Shown here: positions 16,380-26,233 of the stretch, in pieces
Layout: every line of letters begins with the position of its first letter
Numbering within the stretch: position 1 is the stretch's first letter
Assembly (NCBI GenBank): GCA_963781785.1
Contig: CAWAHD010000003.1
Span: 62,001 to 126,000 of the forward strand
Source: CAWAHD01 sp963781785
GTDB taxonomy: Bacteria; Planctomycetota; Planctomycetia; Isosphaerales; Isosphaeraceae
Length of the DNA: 64,000 nucleotides
Reading direction: 5' to 3'
Program-made: the position numbers and the translations under genes
The notes under the pieces: model-generated
Databases searched by the model: none
What the model saw: the letters and a program-made list of their open reading frames with translations, nothing else
Told to the model about the DNA's origin: nothing

Positions 16380-17441
16380 ACTAGGCAGACCAGGACCATC
16401 GCCGAGCTGTCAGGAAGGTATCAGGTCCACTCCGTCCAGATCAGTCACTGGAAGAAGCAACTCCTGGACGGCATCGAATCCTTGTTCCGCGACGGACGCC
16501 GCCGCGACCACGACGAGAGCCAGGCGATCCAGGCCGAACTCTACGAGCAGATCGGCCGGCTCAAGATGGAGGTCGAGTGGTTGAAAAAAAAGCTGCCCGC
16601 TTCGGCTGACCTCAAGCGACCCCTGATTGATGCAGAAAACACTCATTTGAGCATCCGTCGACAATGCGAACTCCTGGATCTCAACCGTTCGAGCTACTAT
16701 CTGCAACCGGCCATCGAATCGGAGGAGAACCTGCGCTTGATGCGTCTGATCGACCAGCAGTTTCTTTTGACGCCATTCTACGGCAGCCGACGGATGACAG
16801 CGTGTTTGGAGCGATCCGGGGAGACGGTCAATCGCAAGCGGGTCCAGCGGCTCATGGCGAAAATGGGCCTGGAAGCGTTGTTTCCCAGACCGCGGACTAC
16901 GACCGCAACGCCCGACGCGCGGGTCTATCCCTACTTGCTTCGCGATCGGGAACTGACCCACGCCGACGAGGTCTGGAGTTCGGACATCACCTACGTTCCG
17001 ATGAGGCGCGGGTTCACGTATCTGACCGCGGTGATCGACTGGTACAGTCGGTACGTGCTCTCGTGGAGGCTTTCCAACACCTTGGAGGGGCGATTCTGCC
17101 TGGAGGCGTTGGACGAGGCGTTGTCGAGGGCTCGGCCGGAGATCTTCAACACCGACCAAGGCTCGCAGTTCACATCGCGAGAGTACACCGGCCGCCTGGA
17201 GGAGGCTGGGATCGCGGTGAGTCGGGATGGTCGGGGGCGGGCATTGGACAACGTGTTCGTGGAGCGGTTGTGGAGGAGCGTACAATACTAAGATATCTAC
17301 ATCAAAGAGTATGATCGTGTACCGGACGTGGAATCAGGCCTGACGGCCTACTTCCAGTTCTACGACGAGGAGCGTCCCCATCAGTCTCTCGATTATCAGA
17401 CCCCTGGAGAAGTGTATCGGGGCGAGGTTCCCGGCGGCTGA
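16380..17441 (+). pseudogene. IS3 transposase, 3' fragment with premature stop
   Basis: Continues the IS3 transposase: TRTIAELSGRYQVHSVQISH, the leucine-zipper region (YEQIGRLKMEVEWLKKKL), LSIRRQCELLDLNRSSYY, then the integrase core (EVWSSDITYVPM, FNTDQGSQFTS, GRALDNVFVERLW with the DDE residues). A TAA at 17289-17291 replaces the expected Glu codon; the rest (DIYIKEYDRVPDVESGL to YQTPGEVYRG) continues in frame to a stop near 17441. The gene is thus broken twice, by insertion and by a nonsense change. Confidence 0.88.
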
Positions 17442-17498
17442 ATGCGGGAAAGCCTTAACAAATGCACGTGGCCCGAGTGGTCCAACTTTTGGGGTCCA

Positions 17499-18006
17499 CT
17501 ATAGGTGTACTCGAACTCCTGCTGTTCGATCGAGCCCGGGATCGATCGACGGATCGGGTCGCGTTCTAGGACTTGATGGTTGGGGATCTCATCGACACAG
17601 ACCACTCAATAAGCCCGCTCGGCCAGGCGGTCGGCGTTGGCGTAGCACCAGAGCACCTTTTCGGCCCGTTGCTTGAGCTGTGCATCCAGGTGAGCCGTCC
17701 TCCAGTAACGGGTCCGGTGCGGTTGCAAATCAACGCCGTGCGAAATTCGGCGTACGGTCCGCTCGCTGATGGTCGGGACGATGCCGTCAGCGACCGCCTG
17801 CCGGGCCAGATCTTTGCTGGTCCAATGGGTAATATGCAGGCCCTCGGCCACGGGCTCCAGGCAGGCCAGCTCGATGATCTGGGCGCGTTGCAGAGGGGGA
17901 AATCACGATCGGGCGTCCCGATCGCTTGGCCGATTCGAGAATGCCGGATAACCCCAGGCGTTCATAGCGACGGCAGATGCGACGGACGGTCGATTCATCA
18001 CACTAG
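17499..18006 (-). pseudogene. IS630-family transposase remnant, copy 1, catalytic part
   Basis: Reads GLHITHWTSKDLARQAVADG, RISHGVDLQPHRTRYW and VLWCYANADRLAERAY. An in-frame TGA follows, then VCVDEIPNHQVLERDPIRRS, cut at 17499 by the IS3 end. The N-terminal part lies at 19904-20156 on the other side of IS1380 copy A. The same TGA and other lesions occur in copy 2 (31617-32506), so both derive from one already damaged ancestor. Confidence 0.85.
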
Positions 18007-19903
18007 GCCCAAACCAAGCGTGATTTTAGTTTGCCCCAGCTTTTTGTTCAGAAAGAACTCGAAAACCTCCCGTGTTTTTGGAATAATGTAGGTGAGAACA
18101 CGTCCTCACTATTCCAAGACAAGGAGGCTTTCGAGTGAGTGCTACTCTCCGAAAAAAGCGCGAGGCTCGCAATAAGAGAATCTTCCAGGAACGGCGACGA
18201 CGAATTAAGAAGCGACTCGCCAATGTGCCTGGACCCGAGCGGCTTGTACCGATGATGACCGCGACCAATATCCAATACGAACTGGCCGATCGCGTGCAGG
18301 GGCTCAGCGCCGGCGGCATCGGCGCCATCCTTCTCTTGGCTCAAAAGATCGACCTGATCAACGAGATTGACCGCAACCTCCATCTGCTCAAGGTGCATCT
18401 TCCCTACCACGAATCCGACCACGTTCTGAACGTTGCCTTCAATTCCTGCGCCGGCGGCCACCGCATCGAGCACATCGAGCTGCGACGCAACGACGAAGTC
18501 TATCTCAACGCCTTGGGAGCCGAGCGCATCCCCGACCCCACCACTGCCGGGGACTTCTGCCGCCGCTTCCGTGAGTCCGATGTCATGACCTTGATGGACG
18601 CCATTAATCAAGCCCGCCTGCGAGTCTGGGCCCAGCAGCCACCTGCGTTCTTCGAGGAAGCGACCCTGGATGCCGATGGCACCATCGTGCCGACCGATGC
18701 CGAGTGTAAGCAAGGGGCAGACTTTGCCTACGACGGTCAGTACGGTTACCATCCGCTCTTGATCTCGCTGGCCAATACCGCCGAACCACTGTTCCTGTTC
18801 AATCGCAGTGGCAACCGCCCCTCGCAGGAACGGGCCGACGTGTTTTTGGACAAGGCTGTCACGCTTTGCCTTCAGGCTGGCTTCCGCAAGATCCTGCTGC
18901 GGGGAGACACCAAATTCGCTCAGACCAAGCATCTGGATCGCTGGGACGCCACGGGCAATATCCGCTTCATCTTCGGGTTCGAGGCCCGCGACTCCCTCAA
19001 GGCCAGAGCCGACGAGCTCCCAGCCGACGCGTACAGCTTTCTGGAACGATCGCCACGGTACCAGATCAAGACTGCTCCCCGCGAAAGGCCCGAGCGGGTC
19101 AAACCGGAGATTGTCCGGGAGCGAGGCTACGAGACGATTCACCTGCTCGAGGAGATGGTTGCAGAGTTCGACTACCAGCCGGTCGCCTGCAAGAACAGCT
19201 ATCGCATGATCGTCGTCCGCAAGCGGGTGGGAGTCGACGAGGGACAGATGCGGCTGTTCGAGGAATACCGCTACTTCTTTTACATTACCAATGACCGCAA
19301 GATGACGGCCGAAGAGGTTGTGTTCTCGGCCAACGATCGCTGCGACCAGGAAAACTTGATCGCCCAGCTCAAGAATGGGGTGCATGCGTTGACGGCGCCG
19401 GTGGACAACCTGGTGAGCAACTGGGCGTACATGGTGATGGGGTCGTTGGCGTGGAGCCTGAAGGCCTGGAGCGCCCTGCTGGTGCCGGTATCGCCTCGGC
19501 ACCAGGCGAAACACGAGACGGAGAAACGAACGTTGTTGAGGATGGAGTTCGCGACCTTCTGCGCGGCTTTCATCCAAATGCCGTGTCAGATCGTACGGAG
19601 CGGACGACGGTTGATTTACCGATTGCTGTCGTGGAACCCGTGGCAAGGGGTGTTCCTCCGGCTGGTGGAGCGGCTGCACAGTTGCTGGTTGTGCTGAGGC
19701 GATTGAGGTTTGAAGTCGGGGTCCGGATGCCCCGATCCGTTTGGGCCGCCGAGTAGAGAAAGGGGAGGGACACATGAGGTAGACAAGCTGCGGGTGAGAA
19801 ACGGGAGCCACGCCTCCCGAATGTAGAAGGTACGTCTCTTACTAAAGAATATAATAGAATGATTTGTAATATTGTTGATTAATATATTACGCTTGTTTTG
19901 GGA
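18007..19903 (+). mobile_element. IS1380-family element, copy A
   Basis: 1897 bases, with imperfect inverted repeats (GCCCAAACCAAGCGTGAT at the left, reverse complement TCCCAAAACAAGCGTAAT at the right). It is flanked by a CTAG duplication (18003-18006 and 19904-19907). It sits inside an IS630 remnant. Its encoded protein is identical to that of copy C (44017-45913); I noticed only two differing bases between the copies. Confidence 0.93.
18135..19697 (+). CDS. IS1380-family transposase (copy A)
   Basis: A 520-residue DDE transposase starting at a GTG preceded by AAGGAGG. Motifs are ATLDADGTIVPTDAEC (first Asp), YGYHPLLISLANT, NRSGNRPSQE, ILLRGDTKFAQTKHLDRWD (second Asp) and SANDRCDQENLIAQLKNG (catalytic Glu). 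Full length and uninterrupted, so probably active. The long minus-strand open frame opposite it is a shadow. Confidence 0.95.
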   Translation: MSATLRKKREARNKRIFQERRRRIKKRLANVPGPERLVPMMTATNIQYELADRVQGLSAGGIGAILLLAQKIDLINEIDRNLHLLKVHLPYHESDHVLNVAFNSCAGGHRIEHIELRRNDEVYLNALGAERIPDPTTAGDFCRRFRESDVMTLMDAINQARLRVWAQQPPAFFEEATLDADGTIVPTDAECKQGADFAYDGQYGYHPLLISLANTAEPLFLFNRSGNRPSQERADVFLDKAVTLCLQAGFRKILLRGDTKFAQTKHLDRWDATGNIRFIFGFEARDSLKARADELPADAYSFLERSPRYQIKTAPRERPERVKPEIVRERGYETIHLLEEMVAEFDYQPVACKNSYRMIVVRKRVGVDEGQMRLFEEYRYFFYITNDRKMTAEEVVFSANDRCDQENLIAQLKNGVHALTAPVDNLVSNWAYMVMGSLAWSLKAWSALLVPVSPRHQAKHETEKRTLLRMEFATFCAAFIQMPCQIVRSGRRLIYRLLSWNPWQGVFLRLVERLHSCWLC

Positions 19904-20156
19904 CTAGGTCAGAAAGGCCAGTATTTGCATCTGGGCTCCATCCGCGATCCCCAAGAGGATACAGGCCCGCCGGACTTGATACCAAGGCCGGGTCTGACTG
20001 CGCAATTTGTTGAAGGGCCGATAAGTCGTCGGAAGCGATTTCGATCGGACGCGGTTTTCGGCCACGCATGGGGCAAGCTCCTCGCTGAAAAGAGGCACAC
20101 CTTTCAGCATAGCAGCCGCCTTGAATTTCGGGCATTATTTATGGCCGGAGACACTA
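19904..20156 (-). pseudogene. IS630-family transposase remnant, copy 1, N-terminal part
   Basis: Starts MRGRKPRPIEIASDDLSALQ. It frame-changes to KLRSQTRPWYQVRRACILLG, the HTH domain, and runs to the IS1380 insertion point. The outer end (AGTGTCTCCGGCC) abuts a CTAG in the CHC2 remnant, consistent with the TA target of IS630. Confidence 0.8.
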
Positions 20157-20533
20157 GGTTGACGGAGAAGCAGCGGCTGGTGCCGCAAGTGGAGCCGTGG
20201 AAGGGGCACAGGCCACGTTGTTGGGCGCCGTAGCTCCTGCGAAACCGGGAGCCGAGCAGTCGGAGGACGGCTGCCATCGTGACCACGGCACGCAGGGCGG
20301 CGAAGTCGATGACAGAGTGTGAAGCCGATGCACTCGGCGCTGGGTCGCGGCCAGCTTGGCGTTGTTGTTGGCGGCGCTGGCGTGCCTCGGCCAGTTTGGG
20401 GTCACGAGCGGCGAAGATCTAAGTTTCGCGCCCGGCGAGCTTGTCCTGGGGCGTGACGTATCTGATGCCACTATGGGCAAAACCGCGGATCCCCTCCTTC
20501 TCAGGGTCGGTCAGCCGATAGCCCATGTTTGGG
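20157..20533 (-). pseudogene. Inverted copy of the IS3-tail/CHC2 fusion remnant
   Basis: Reads YRLTDPEKEGIRGFAHSGI, a transposase tail (LAGRE, stop, IFAARDPKLAEARQRR), then VIDFAALRAVVTM and the zinc-finger start YGAQQRGLCPFHGST to RCFSVNL. It is there cut by the IS630 end at CTAG. It shares the internal deletion and fusion of 6009-6733, so the two loci come from one duplicated ancestor. The second CxxC of the zinc finger is lost. Confidence 0.8.
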
Positions 20534-20584
20534 GTGACGCATCGTAAACCCTTACGGCGCAAGGCCTGAATTTTGGATTAGTCA

Positions 20585-22188
20585 CTACATGAGGGTGTCC
20601 GCGACCTCTGCGGGCGGCGTCGGCGGCCGGAGATCGACGATGTTGAGGGCCTTGAGCACGCGCCGGGCGTCGGGCGATCCGCCGGCGACCCCACTCCGTT
20701 TGGCCTCACCCTCCACTCGAAACGTGACATGGCGCACCGTGGACAGGGCTTCCATCGCTCGCGTCGCAGAGAAGTCGATCCTGGCTTCTTGCAGGCGCCG
20801 GTCCAGCAGTCGTTGAACCAAGAGTGCCAATACAGCTACGAAAATATGTGCGCGTACTCGCGGCTCAACCTGATGATGAATCGGCCGCATCGCCAGGACA
20901 TCCTTGAGATGGCGAAATCCCCGCTCGACGTCGGCCAAGTCCTTGTAGATCGCGACCGCTTCCAGCACGCTCAGCGATTCTTCAGTGGTCGCGATCACGT
21001 ATTTCCCCTCGATTCGTTGCTCGTGTTCCAATGACCTGCACTCGCTGAACTCAAATCCGCCGTTGGCGTTCAGCTCGTAAGCGTAATAGCGTTGCCCATG
21101 GTTCTTGTTGAGAACCCGTTCGGCGGCCTTGACGATCTTGTCGCGGTTCTTGACACGCCCTGAACTGACCCGTGCCTTGAGCTTCTCCAGCTTTTGGCGG
21201 GTGCGACCCATCGAGCGCTGGCACATGGCTTGTTCGTGCTGGCACCGTTCATCCGAGTCGACAATGATCACGCGCATCCCGGAATCGCCCGAAGCGACCT
21301 CTTGAGCCCGCGTGCGTGGTGGATCAGTCTTCCGCTCCTGAGCGTTGATCCCGATGGGACAATTCGTCCACTTGGTCTCGTCGATGAGGTCGAGCCATCC
21401 CTTCAGCTCGCTGTTGCGCCGTCGATTCAGTCCGACCACAAACCCTGATGTGCACGTTTGAGCGACTCAAGATTCTCCGCCGTCACCATACCGCGGCCCC
21501 CTACAAACACGACGCGGCCGAAGCCAAATCGCTTCTGCAAGTCGCCAACAACCTCTTGAACCGTGTCGTGGTCGATGCGGTTTCCGGGCCAAACGTGATG
21601 GGCAATCGGCCAGCCCGCAACCATCGCTACACCAACCACGACCTGAACGTTGTGCGGCTTGCCGTCACGACTGTATCCGTGTTTGGCGAAGCCTTCGGGG
21701 CCAGTGCCCTCAAAGTACGTGCTGGTGATGTCGTAAAGGACCAGGTCGGGCTTGAAGCTGAAGAGGTCGCGGAGGCGGTGGTACAGCGCCTCTTCGATCC
21801 GCTCCTTTGCCTTGTACAGTTGATCGAGCGAGCGATACCAGGCGTCGAGCTGGCTGGGATGCACCCGCACGCGATTGCGTTGGTGCCAGTTCGGTATGAA
21901 GCGGCGCCCTGTGCGATCGCAGACGAAGTCAGTCTCCAGCCAACCGGCAAGCCCATGTTCGCTGGTGGGGCGGATCAGCCGATTGGCGACGAGCACGAAC
22001 ACTCGGTCGGTGAACGATACAACCTTGGCTCGCCCCAGACATCAGTTGAGGATGTCCCAGAGGCCAAGTTGATCGAAGAGGGCTCGGATAGCGAGTACAG
22101 GCCCCCACGTGGAGGCATCGATTACCTTGAGCTCCGTCGAGGCGCTTTCATCAAGCTCGGAATCGCCACGGAGCAGGCGCTGGAGCCT
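20585..22188 (-). pseudogene. IS1634-family transposase, frameshifted and 5'-truncated
   Basis: Three frames cover a DDE_Tnp_1/IS1634 transposase: DASTWGPVLAIRALFDQLGL (near 22100), then FVLVANRLIRPTSEHGLAGW to DLVLYDITSTYFEGTGPEGF (first Asp), then WLDLIDETKW to YKDLADVERGFRHLKDVLAM (catalytic Glu). The N-terminus is cut at CTAG by the end of the unclassified element also seen at 16290-16379. Confidence 0.85.
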
Positions 22189-22274
22189 AGTGAAGTGAAC
22201 CTTCAACCGGGAAAGGAATGAGGGAGGCTCTCTCATCGGCAGGAGAGTATAACTCTCCTTGCGGGACTCGGTCC
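22189..22274. repeat. Solo end of the unclassified 535-aa-protein element
   Basis: The reverse complement matches 16290-16379 closely, including CTAG, the GTTCACTTCAC segment and the GGACTCGGTCC segment. It joins an IS1634 gene on the left and is cut at 22275 by the transposon end. It shows that this element family inserted at least twice here. Confidence 0.75.
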
Positions 22275-22322
22275 TGAGAGTGAGCACGATAATCGAGGAC
22301 ACTCTGATCAAGATAATCGATG
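22275..22322. repeat. Transposon left end with two GATAATCGA sub-repeats
   Basis: CACGATAATCGAGG (22285-22298) and CAAGATAATCGATGG (22308-22322) are spaced 23 bases apart. Iterated sites at the ends are typical binding sites for TnsB/Mu-type transposases. The same arrangement is found at 41914-42009. Confidence 0.65.
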
Positions 22323-22421
22323 GTTCATCGCTCGCCGGATGATCGGCCGGAGTACCGGTGGCCTCTTCTCTGATCGGTCGTTTGACGGGGTGGTGCGGAG
22401 ACAATGCCGCGTAGCGGTTTC
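22323..22421. other. Subterminal region of the transposon, no gene
   Basis: Non-coding stretch between the left end and the CHC2 gene. Part of it (AGTACCGGTGGCCTCTTCTC) is shared with the solo end at 41914-42009. Confidence 0.5.
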
Positions 22422-22796
22422 TCACCAGCGCCGGATCCAGGGCACTTCACGACCGAGCCTCTGGCAGAGGTCGATGGCCGCGTGATGTAGGGGCAGCTTG
22501 GTAGCAACGGCCCAGAGATCGAGCTGGTTGCCATGGCTGTGGCAGCCATGGCAGTAGTAACGACCGGTGGCCAGGTTTACTGAAAAGCAGCGACTGCGCC
22601 GGGACGCGGACTCGTGCAACGGGCAGACGCCGTAGCACTGCGCACCGCATCGAGCCGAGGGCTGGAACCCGAGGAGCGTCAGGACCTGCTCCATCGTGAT
22701 TTCGGCGCGCAGCACGTTGAAGTCTACGCCGGGCACGGGTGATCCTGTCTCGGTGGAAGTGACGCGCTCCATTGGAATCGTTCCGTTCCCTCTCAA
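22422..22796 (-). CDS. Stand-alone CHC2 primase-type zinc finger protein
   Basis: 124 residues if a TTG at 22796 is used; an ATG at 22772 is an alternative start. Zinc ligands Cys58, His61, Cys82 and Cys85 (CPLH and CHGC) fit the CHC2 finger of DnaG-type primases, which recognises the template. The TOPRIM catalytic domain and helicase-binding domain are absent, so it cannot be a full primase alone. It is the last gene of the transposon operon, 36 bases after the RepA-like ATPase. I infer a role in loading replication proteins or a partner primase during or after transposition; this is untested. Confidence 0.75.
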   Translation of the reverse strand: MRGNGTIPMERVTSTETGSPVPGVDFNVLRAEITMEQVLTLLGFQPSARCGAQCYGVCPLHESASRRSRCFSVNLATGRYYCHGCHSHGNQLDLWAVATKLPLHHAAIDLCQRLGREVPWIRRW

Positions 22797-22832
22797 CTCT
22801 CTATGGGGAACGGGAACGGCCCATCCAATCGA

Positions 22833-23816
22833 TCAATCCCGGCGCTGCCAACCTGCGGGCGTGCGGCACAGCCGGCCAGCTTGCTCCAGCGACTCAAGCA
22901 CCTCGCCCAGGCGCTCATTCTTGACCCCGAGGGTATCCCGGATCCTGGCTCGCGTCGCGGTCGCGCCCTGACCCAGAAGGTCCAGCATGCGCTCCTCGAG
23001 GCTGGGCTGCTTGCCGTCCGTGGCAACCTTGGTCGAACCATCCCGCAGCTCCCCGATGACTTCCAGGTGGGTCGTCTCGGCGTCAGTCGTAACCAGTTGC
23101 AGACAGACCGGCGCTGACGCTGGCGCGGCGCGGTGCTCGCTGGAGAGCACCAGTTGTTCCCTGGCTCGCCGGAGGTAGAGGTTCGAGTCGCCGAAGGCAT
23201 GGATGTCGCCGGAGCCGCGCAACCCCTGGCCGGCGGCCACTCCTCCGACGGCATTCTTGCGCGTGTGATGCACCAAGAGGACCGAGAGATCGAGGTCCCT
23301 TTGCAACGACCGGAAGTACGCCAACAACTCGGCCACTTCGCCTGCGTTGTTCTCATCGATGCCGTGCAGCCGCACCAAGGGATCCAACAGCAGGAGCCGG
23401 GGCCGGAGCCGCCTGGCGGTCTCCTTGAGCCTGGTGCGGTCGGCACTCCGGTCAAGCCGGAGCAGAGGCGCCGTGATCACGTGGATGCACACCTGGCTCA
23501 GTTCCAAACCGCGATGCCGGGCCATCCCCTCGACGCGCTCGCGCACGACCGGCAGTGCGTCTTCAGCCAGGTAAGCCAGGACCGGCCCCGGGTCCGGCGC
23601 GGCATACCTTCCCAGGCATGCCGTGCCGGTGGCAACGCTCAAGGCAATGTCCAGCCCCAGCCAGGTCTTGGCGCACTTGGGAGCGCCGCCGATCACGCCA
23701 ACCGAGCTTGCTCCCCAGAGCTGCTCGACAAGCCAGCGATGGCCGCTTTCCCCGCTCTCAATCTCTCCCACACGCACGACCGGAAGGGGTTGATCCGCAG
23801 TCGCGGGCATCTTCAC
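22833..23816 (-). CDS. RepA-like AAA_25 ATPase (helicase-type)
   Basis: 327 residues with a RecA-like fold of the RepA/AAA_25 group. Walker A is GGAPKCAKT (residues 43-51), Walker B is RLLLLDPLVRLHG, and VLLVHHTRK is the typical segment following it. The C-terminal 70 residues look like a winged helix (ATRARIRDTLGVKNERLGEV). The GTG start overlaps the stop of the upstream ATPase (GTGTGA), implying translational coupling; an ATG two codons later is possible. Plasmid RepA proteins of this group are hexameric replicative helicases. Many AAA_25 proteins have unknown roles. Confidence 0.78.
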   Translation of the reverse strand: MKMPATADQPLPVVRVGEIESGESGHRWLVEQLWGASSVGVIGGAPKCAKTWLGLDIALSVATGTACLGRYAAPDPGPVLAYLAEDALPVVRERVEGMARHRGLELSQVCIHVITAPLLRLDRSADRTRLKETARRLRPRLLLLDPLVRLHGIDENNAGEVAELLAYFRSLQRDLDLSVLLVHHTRKNAVGGVAAGQGLRGSGDIHAFGDSNLYLRRAREQLVLSSEHRAAPASAPVCLQLVTTDAETTHLEVIGELRDGSTKVATDGKQPSLEERMLDLLGQGATATRARIRDTLGVKNERLGEVLESLEQAGRLCRTPAGWQRRD

Positions 23817-24658
23817 ACCTTCACTTTCTTCCGAAGTGCAGGGCGTGAATGCCGCGGCTCGAAGACCTCGAAATAGGACTTCTCGTCAAGCTGCGCGACC
23901 TCATGCGCCATGCCATGGGCCAAGAGCTCGGCCCCCATGATCATGAGCACGCGGTAGTTGCCCGCGCTGTGATCGACCAACGTATCCATCAGCTCGGCCG
24001 TCATGAGCGTCGGGCTGCCGGCCTTCTGGAGCGCGTGGCGGAGCAAATCCAATAATTCATCGCGCGAGGCGGGCTCGGTCGCCAGTCGCGTCCGGATCCG
24101 ACTTCCCAGCGGAACGAGCTGCTCGGAGCGCAACAGTTCCAACAGCCTGCCGTCTCCCGAGAGGACCACCGTCAACAGCGATGTCGCGTCGAAGTCGGCA
24201 CTGGCGAGAATCCTCAGCTCGGCCAGGACCTCGCTGGGCATCTCCTGGGCCTCGTCGATCAAGAGCACCGGCCTGATTCGGGACGAGGTCACATGGGTCT
24301 TCCAGCGCTCGCGGAGCGCTTTGAATCCCCCCCAGCGATTGGACGGAGTGAGCTTCACCGCGAAGATATCGCCCAGCTCGCGGTAGAAGTCGGAGCTTTT
24401 CGACTGGGGCCTCTCGATCACTCCCACTGTGACGTCCCGCGCCGTGGACAGCCGCCCGGCAACAATGCGCAGCGCCACCGACTTGCCGGTGCCCGGCTCG
24501 CCCGAAATCAAAGCAAAGCCCCCTTCCTGCACCAACTGTTCGACGCGCCAGGCGAAATTGTCGATCTTGGGAGTCACCAGCAGCCCGTCGCTGGGGAGCT
24601 CCGGTGAAAACGGGTTCCATTTCAGCCCGTAGACTGAGAGGAGTTTCTTGCTATTCAT
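23813..24658 (-). CDS. ExeA/TnsC/TniB-like AAA+ ATPase
   Basis: 281 residues. An N-terminal WNPFSPE motif typical of ExeA-type proteins is followed by Walker A GEPGTGKS (53-60), Walker B PVLLIDEAQE (130-138), a sensor-1 segment TVVLSGDG, and sensor-2-like GNYRVLMIM. In Tn7, Mu and Tn5053 systems such ATPases select the target and activate the DDE transposase. It overlaps the upstream transposase by ATGA, so the two are co-translated. The frame is intact. Confidence 0.85.
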   Translation of the reverse strand: MNSKKLLSVYGLKWNPFSPELPSDGLLVTPKIDNFAWRVEQLVQEGGFALISGEPGTGKSVALRIVAGRLSTARDVTVGVIERPQSKSSDFYRELGDIFAVKLTPSNRWGGFKALRERWKTHVTSSRIRPVLLIDEAQEMPSEVLAELRILASADFDATSLLTVVLSGDGRLLELLRSEQLVPLGSRIRTRLATEPASRDELLDLLRHALQKAGSPTLMTAELMDTLVDHSAGNYRVLMIMGAELLAHGMAHEVAQLDEKSYFEVFEPRHSRPALRKKVKV

Positions 24659-26128
24659 GATGCGTCTTCTCCGTTCTCGGGAGGTGATGGCTTGGGGAGG
24701 TACGCCGGCGGCAGCCCCGTGGCGGAATACTCCTGGAGGATACGCTTCAAGAGCGGTGGCAACGGGCTGCCTTGACGTGGGTTGTCGGCTGGGGGCATTT
24801 CGGTCGCCTCAGGCTCGACACAGGCGCGGCGGCCCTCGGCGTTGGCGGCTTTGTTGATGGGATAGATCGGAGCCAGAATGGTTCCGTTGCGCTGGTCAAC
24901 CAGATCGACCCGGCCGAGGTTCCAGCGGGCATACCGCACGGCGACCTCGCGCAGGTGGCGGTACCTGCCCGGAATCTCGAAGCGCACCCCCTCGACCGAG
25001 ATCGTTCCGTCGCTCTGCCGCTGAATTCTCCTGGTTTCTAGTCGAAACGCATCGCGGAGCGACTCGCTCTTTGGGCTATCGCGCAGCACCTCCGGCGCGT
25101 GGCGGAAACGGTCGACCGGCGAGCTGGAGGTCTCGCGGTGCACCGCCTTGTTGTACTCGATTTCCGCCCAGGCCTGAGTCGCCACGTTGAGGAATTCGAG
25201 CGTCAGCGACGGGACGCCGTCGAGCATATTCAACAGCCGTCCTTCGAGTGTACCCCAGAACGCCTCTTGCTTGCCGTTCTGATAAGGGCTGTAAGGAAGC
25301 GTCCGCTCGTGGACGATTCCCAGGCGCAACAGCCCCTCGGTGAACTCGTCTGCGACCATTGCCGGACCGTTGTCAGTCAAGAGAGCACGCGGCAAACCGC
25401 GTTTCTGGATCGCCTGGGACAGCCCGTGGACGAGGTCTTCGGCGGTCTCGGAGAGGTACCACTGGATGTGGCAGCAGAGACGCGAATGATCGTCGAGGAT
25501 CCCCAGGGCGATCGGGCAAAGCCAGCGACCGCCAGGAGTGAGGACCTTGAGCGAGCCGTGGTGAAAATCCAGGTGCCACAGCGAGCCGACGTAGGCGGTT
25601 TCGTAGCTGCGGATCTCGAGCGTCTGACGCCTCTGTTCGGCACGGACAGCGCCTGCGCGAGTGTTGGTCGGGAGCTTCGGCTTGCGCACCCAGCCATGGG
25701 CCAGCATGTACCGCCTTACGGTGGAATAACAGCGCAGCGGCCCCAGTGCGAGTTCGGCCTGTACCAAGGCGGCCAGATTGTCGTAGTGAAGTTGGTAACT
25801 CCAGTGCGGGTGGTTGCGATATTGGGCATGGAGCCGCTCCGCCAGTGCCGGCGGAAGGGAGACCTTGCCGCAATCCTTGCGCACGGCGCGGCGCAACGCA
25901 CGGAGAGGATTATCGCGCCGCGCCGCGTAATACCAGCGTTCGATGGTGGACGCGGCAAACTGGACATCGCAATCGGTCACGGGATGGCGCCAGGTCTTCT
26001 CTGCGAGCGCGCGGATGGCCGTTTTGAGCTGTCCGCGCAGGGGGAGAGCTGAAGAGCGAGCCGACGATGGAAAATCGGAACCGCGCCCAGTCGCCGTTGG
26101 TCGGATTTTTGGGTGTTTGGGTCATCAC
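24655..26128 (-). pseudogene. Mu/TnsB-like D,D35E transposase with N-terminal frameshift
   Basis: An uninterrupted frame from 25980 (GTG) to 24655 gives 441 residues with an integrase core: WHLDFHHG (Asp138), LLTDNGPA (Asp203) and NGKQEAFW (Glu239), a D-x35-E spacing. A Mu-type C-terminal barrel follows (TISVEGVRFEIPGRYRHLRE). The expected N-terminus (MTQTPKNPTNGDWARFRFSI, starting at 26128/26125 behind GAGGAG) is in another frame. It would rejoin at GQLKTAIRALAEKTWRHPV, apparently by loss of two bases near 26034-26038. Either the gene is disabled, or a shortened protein starts at 25980. The catalytic residues are intact. Confidence 0.8.
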
Positions 26129-26233
26129 GTCTCCTCACGAAACGGGTGAAGGGTCCGCGATAACCTCTATAGCTCAGCCGGCGGAGGTGCCTGGAAAGCA
26201 TCCTCTGCGTGCCGGACGCGACCAGCAGGAAAG

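Larger units (their letters stand above)
14490..17498 (+). mobile_element. IS3-family element interrupted by another mobile element
   Basis: Terminal inverted repeats start TGGACCCC at 14490 and, as reverse complement, at 17498, and run on into a shared TGGACCACTCG. The transposase gene starts at 14561 and is split by an insertion at about 14626-16379. No 3-bp target duplication is evident: AGG on the left, CTA on the right. Confidence 0.85.

Noticed and set aside
16410..17285. A minus-strand frame opposite the IS3 transposase
   Set aside because: The plus-strand integrase core is unmistakable; the antisense frame is a by-product of GC-rich codon use.
18048..19811. A 587-codon minus-strand open frame opposite the IS1380 transposase (and its twin at 44058-45821)
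   Set aside because: It is longer than the transposase frame but has no recognisable domain, and it mirrors the codon bias of the real gene. The plus-strand frame has all catalytic motifs and a Shine-Dalgarno.
22285..22322. The repeated GATAATCGA units as a CRISPR or iteron array
   Set aside because: Only two units per end, in inverted orientation at the two ends of a transposon; this fits transposase sites better. No CRISPR repeats or cas genes were seen.
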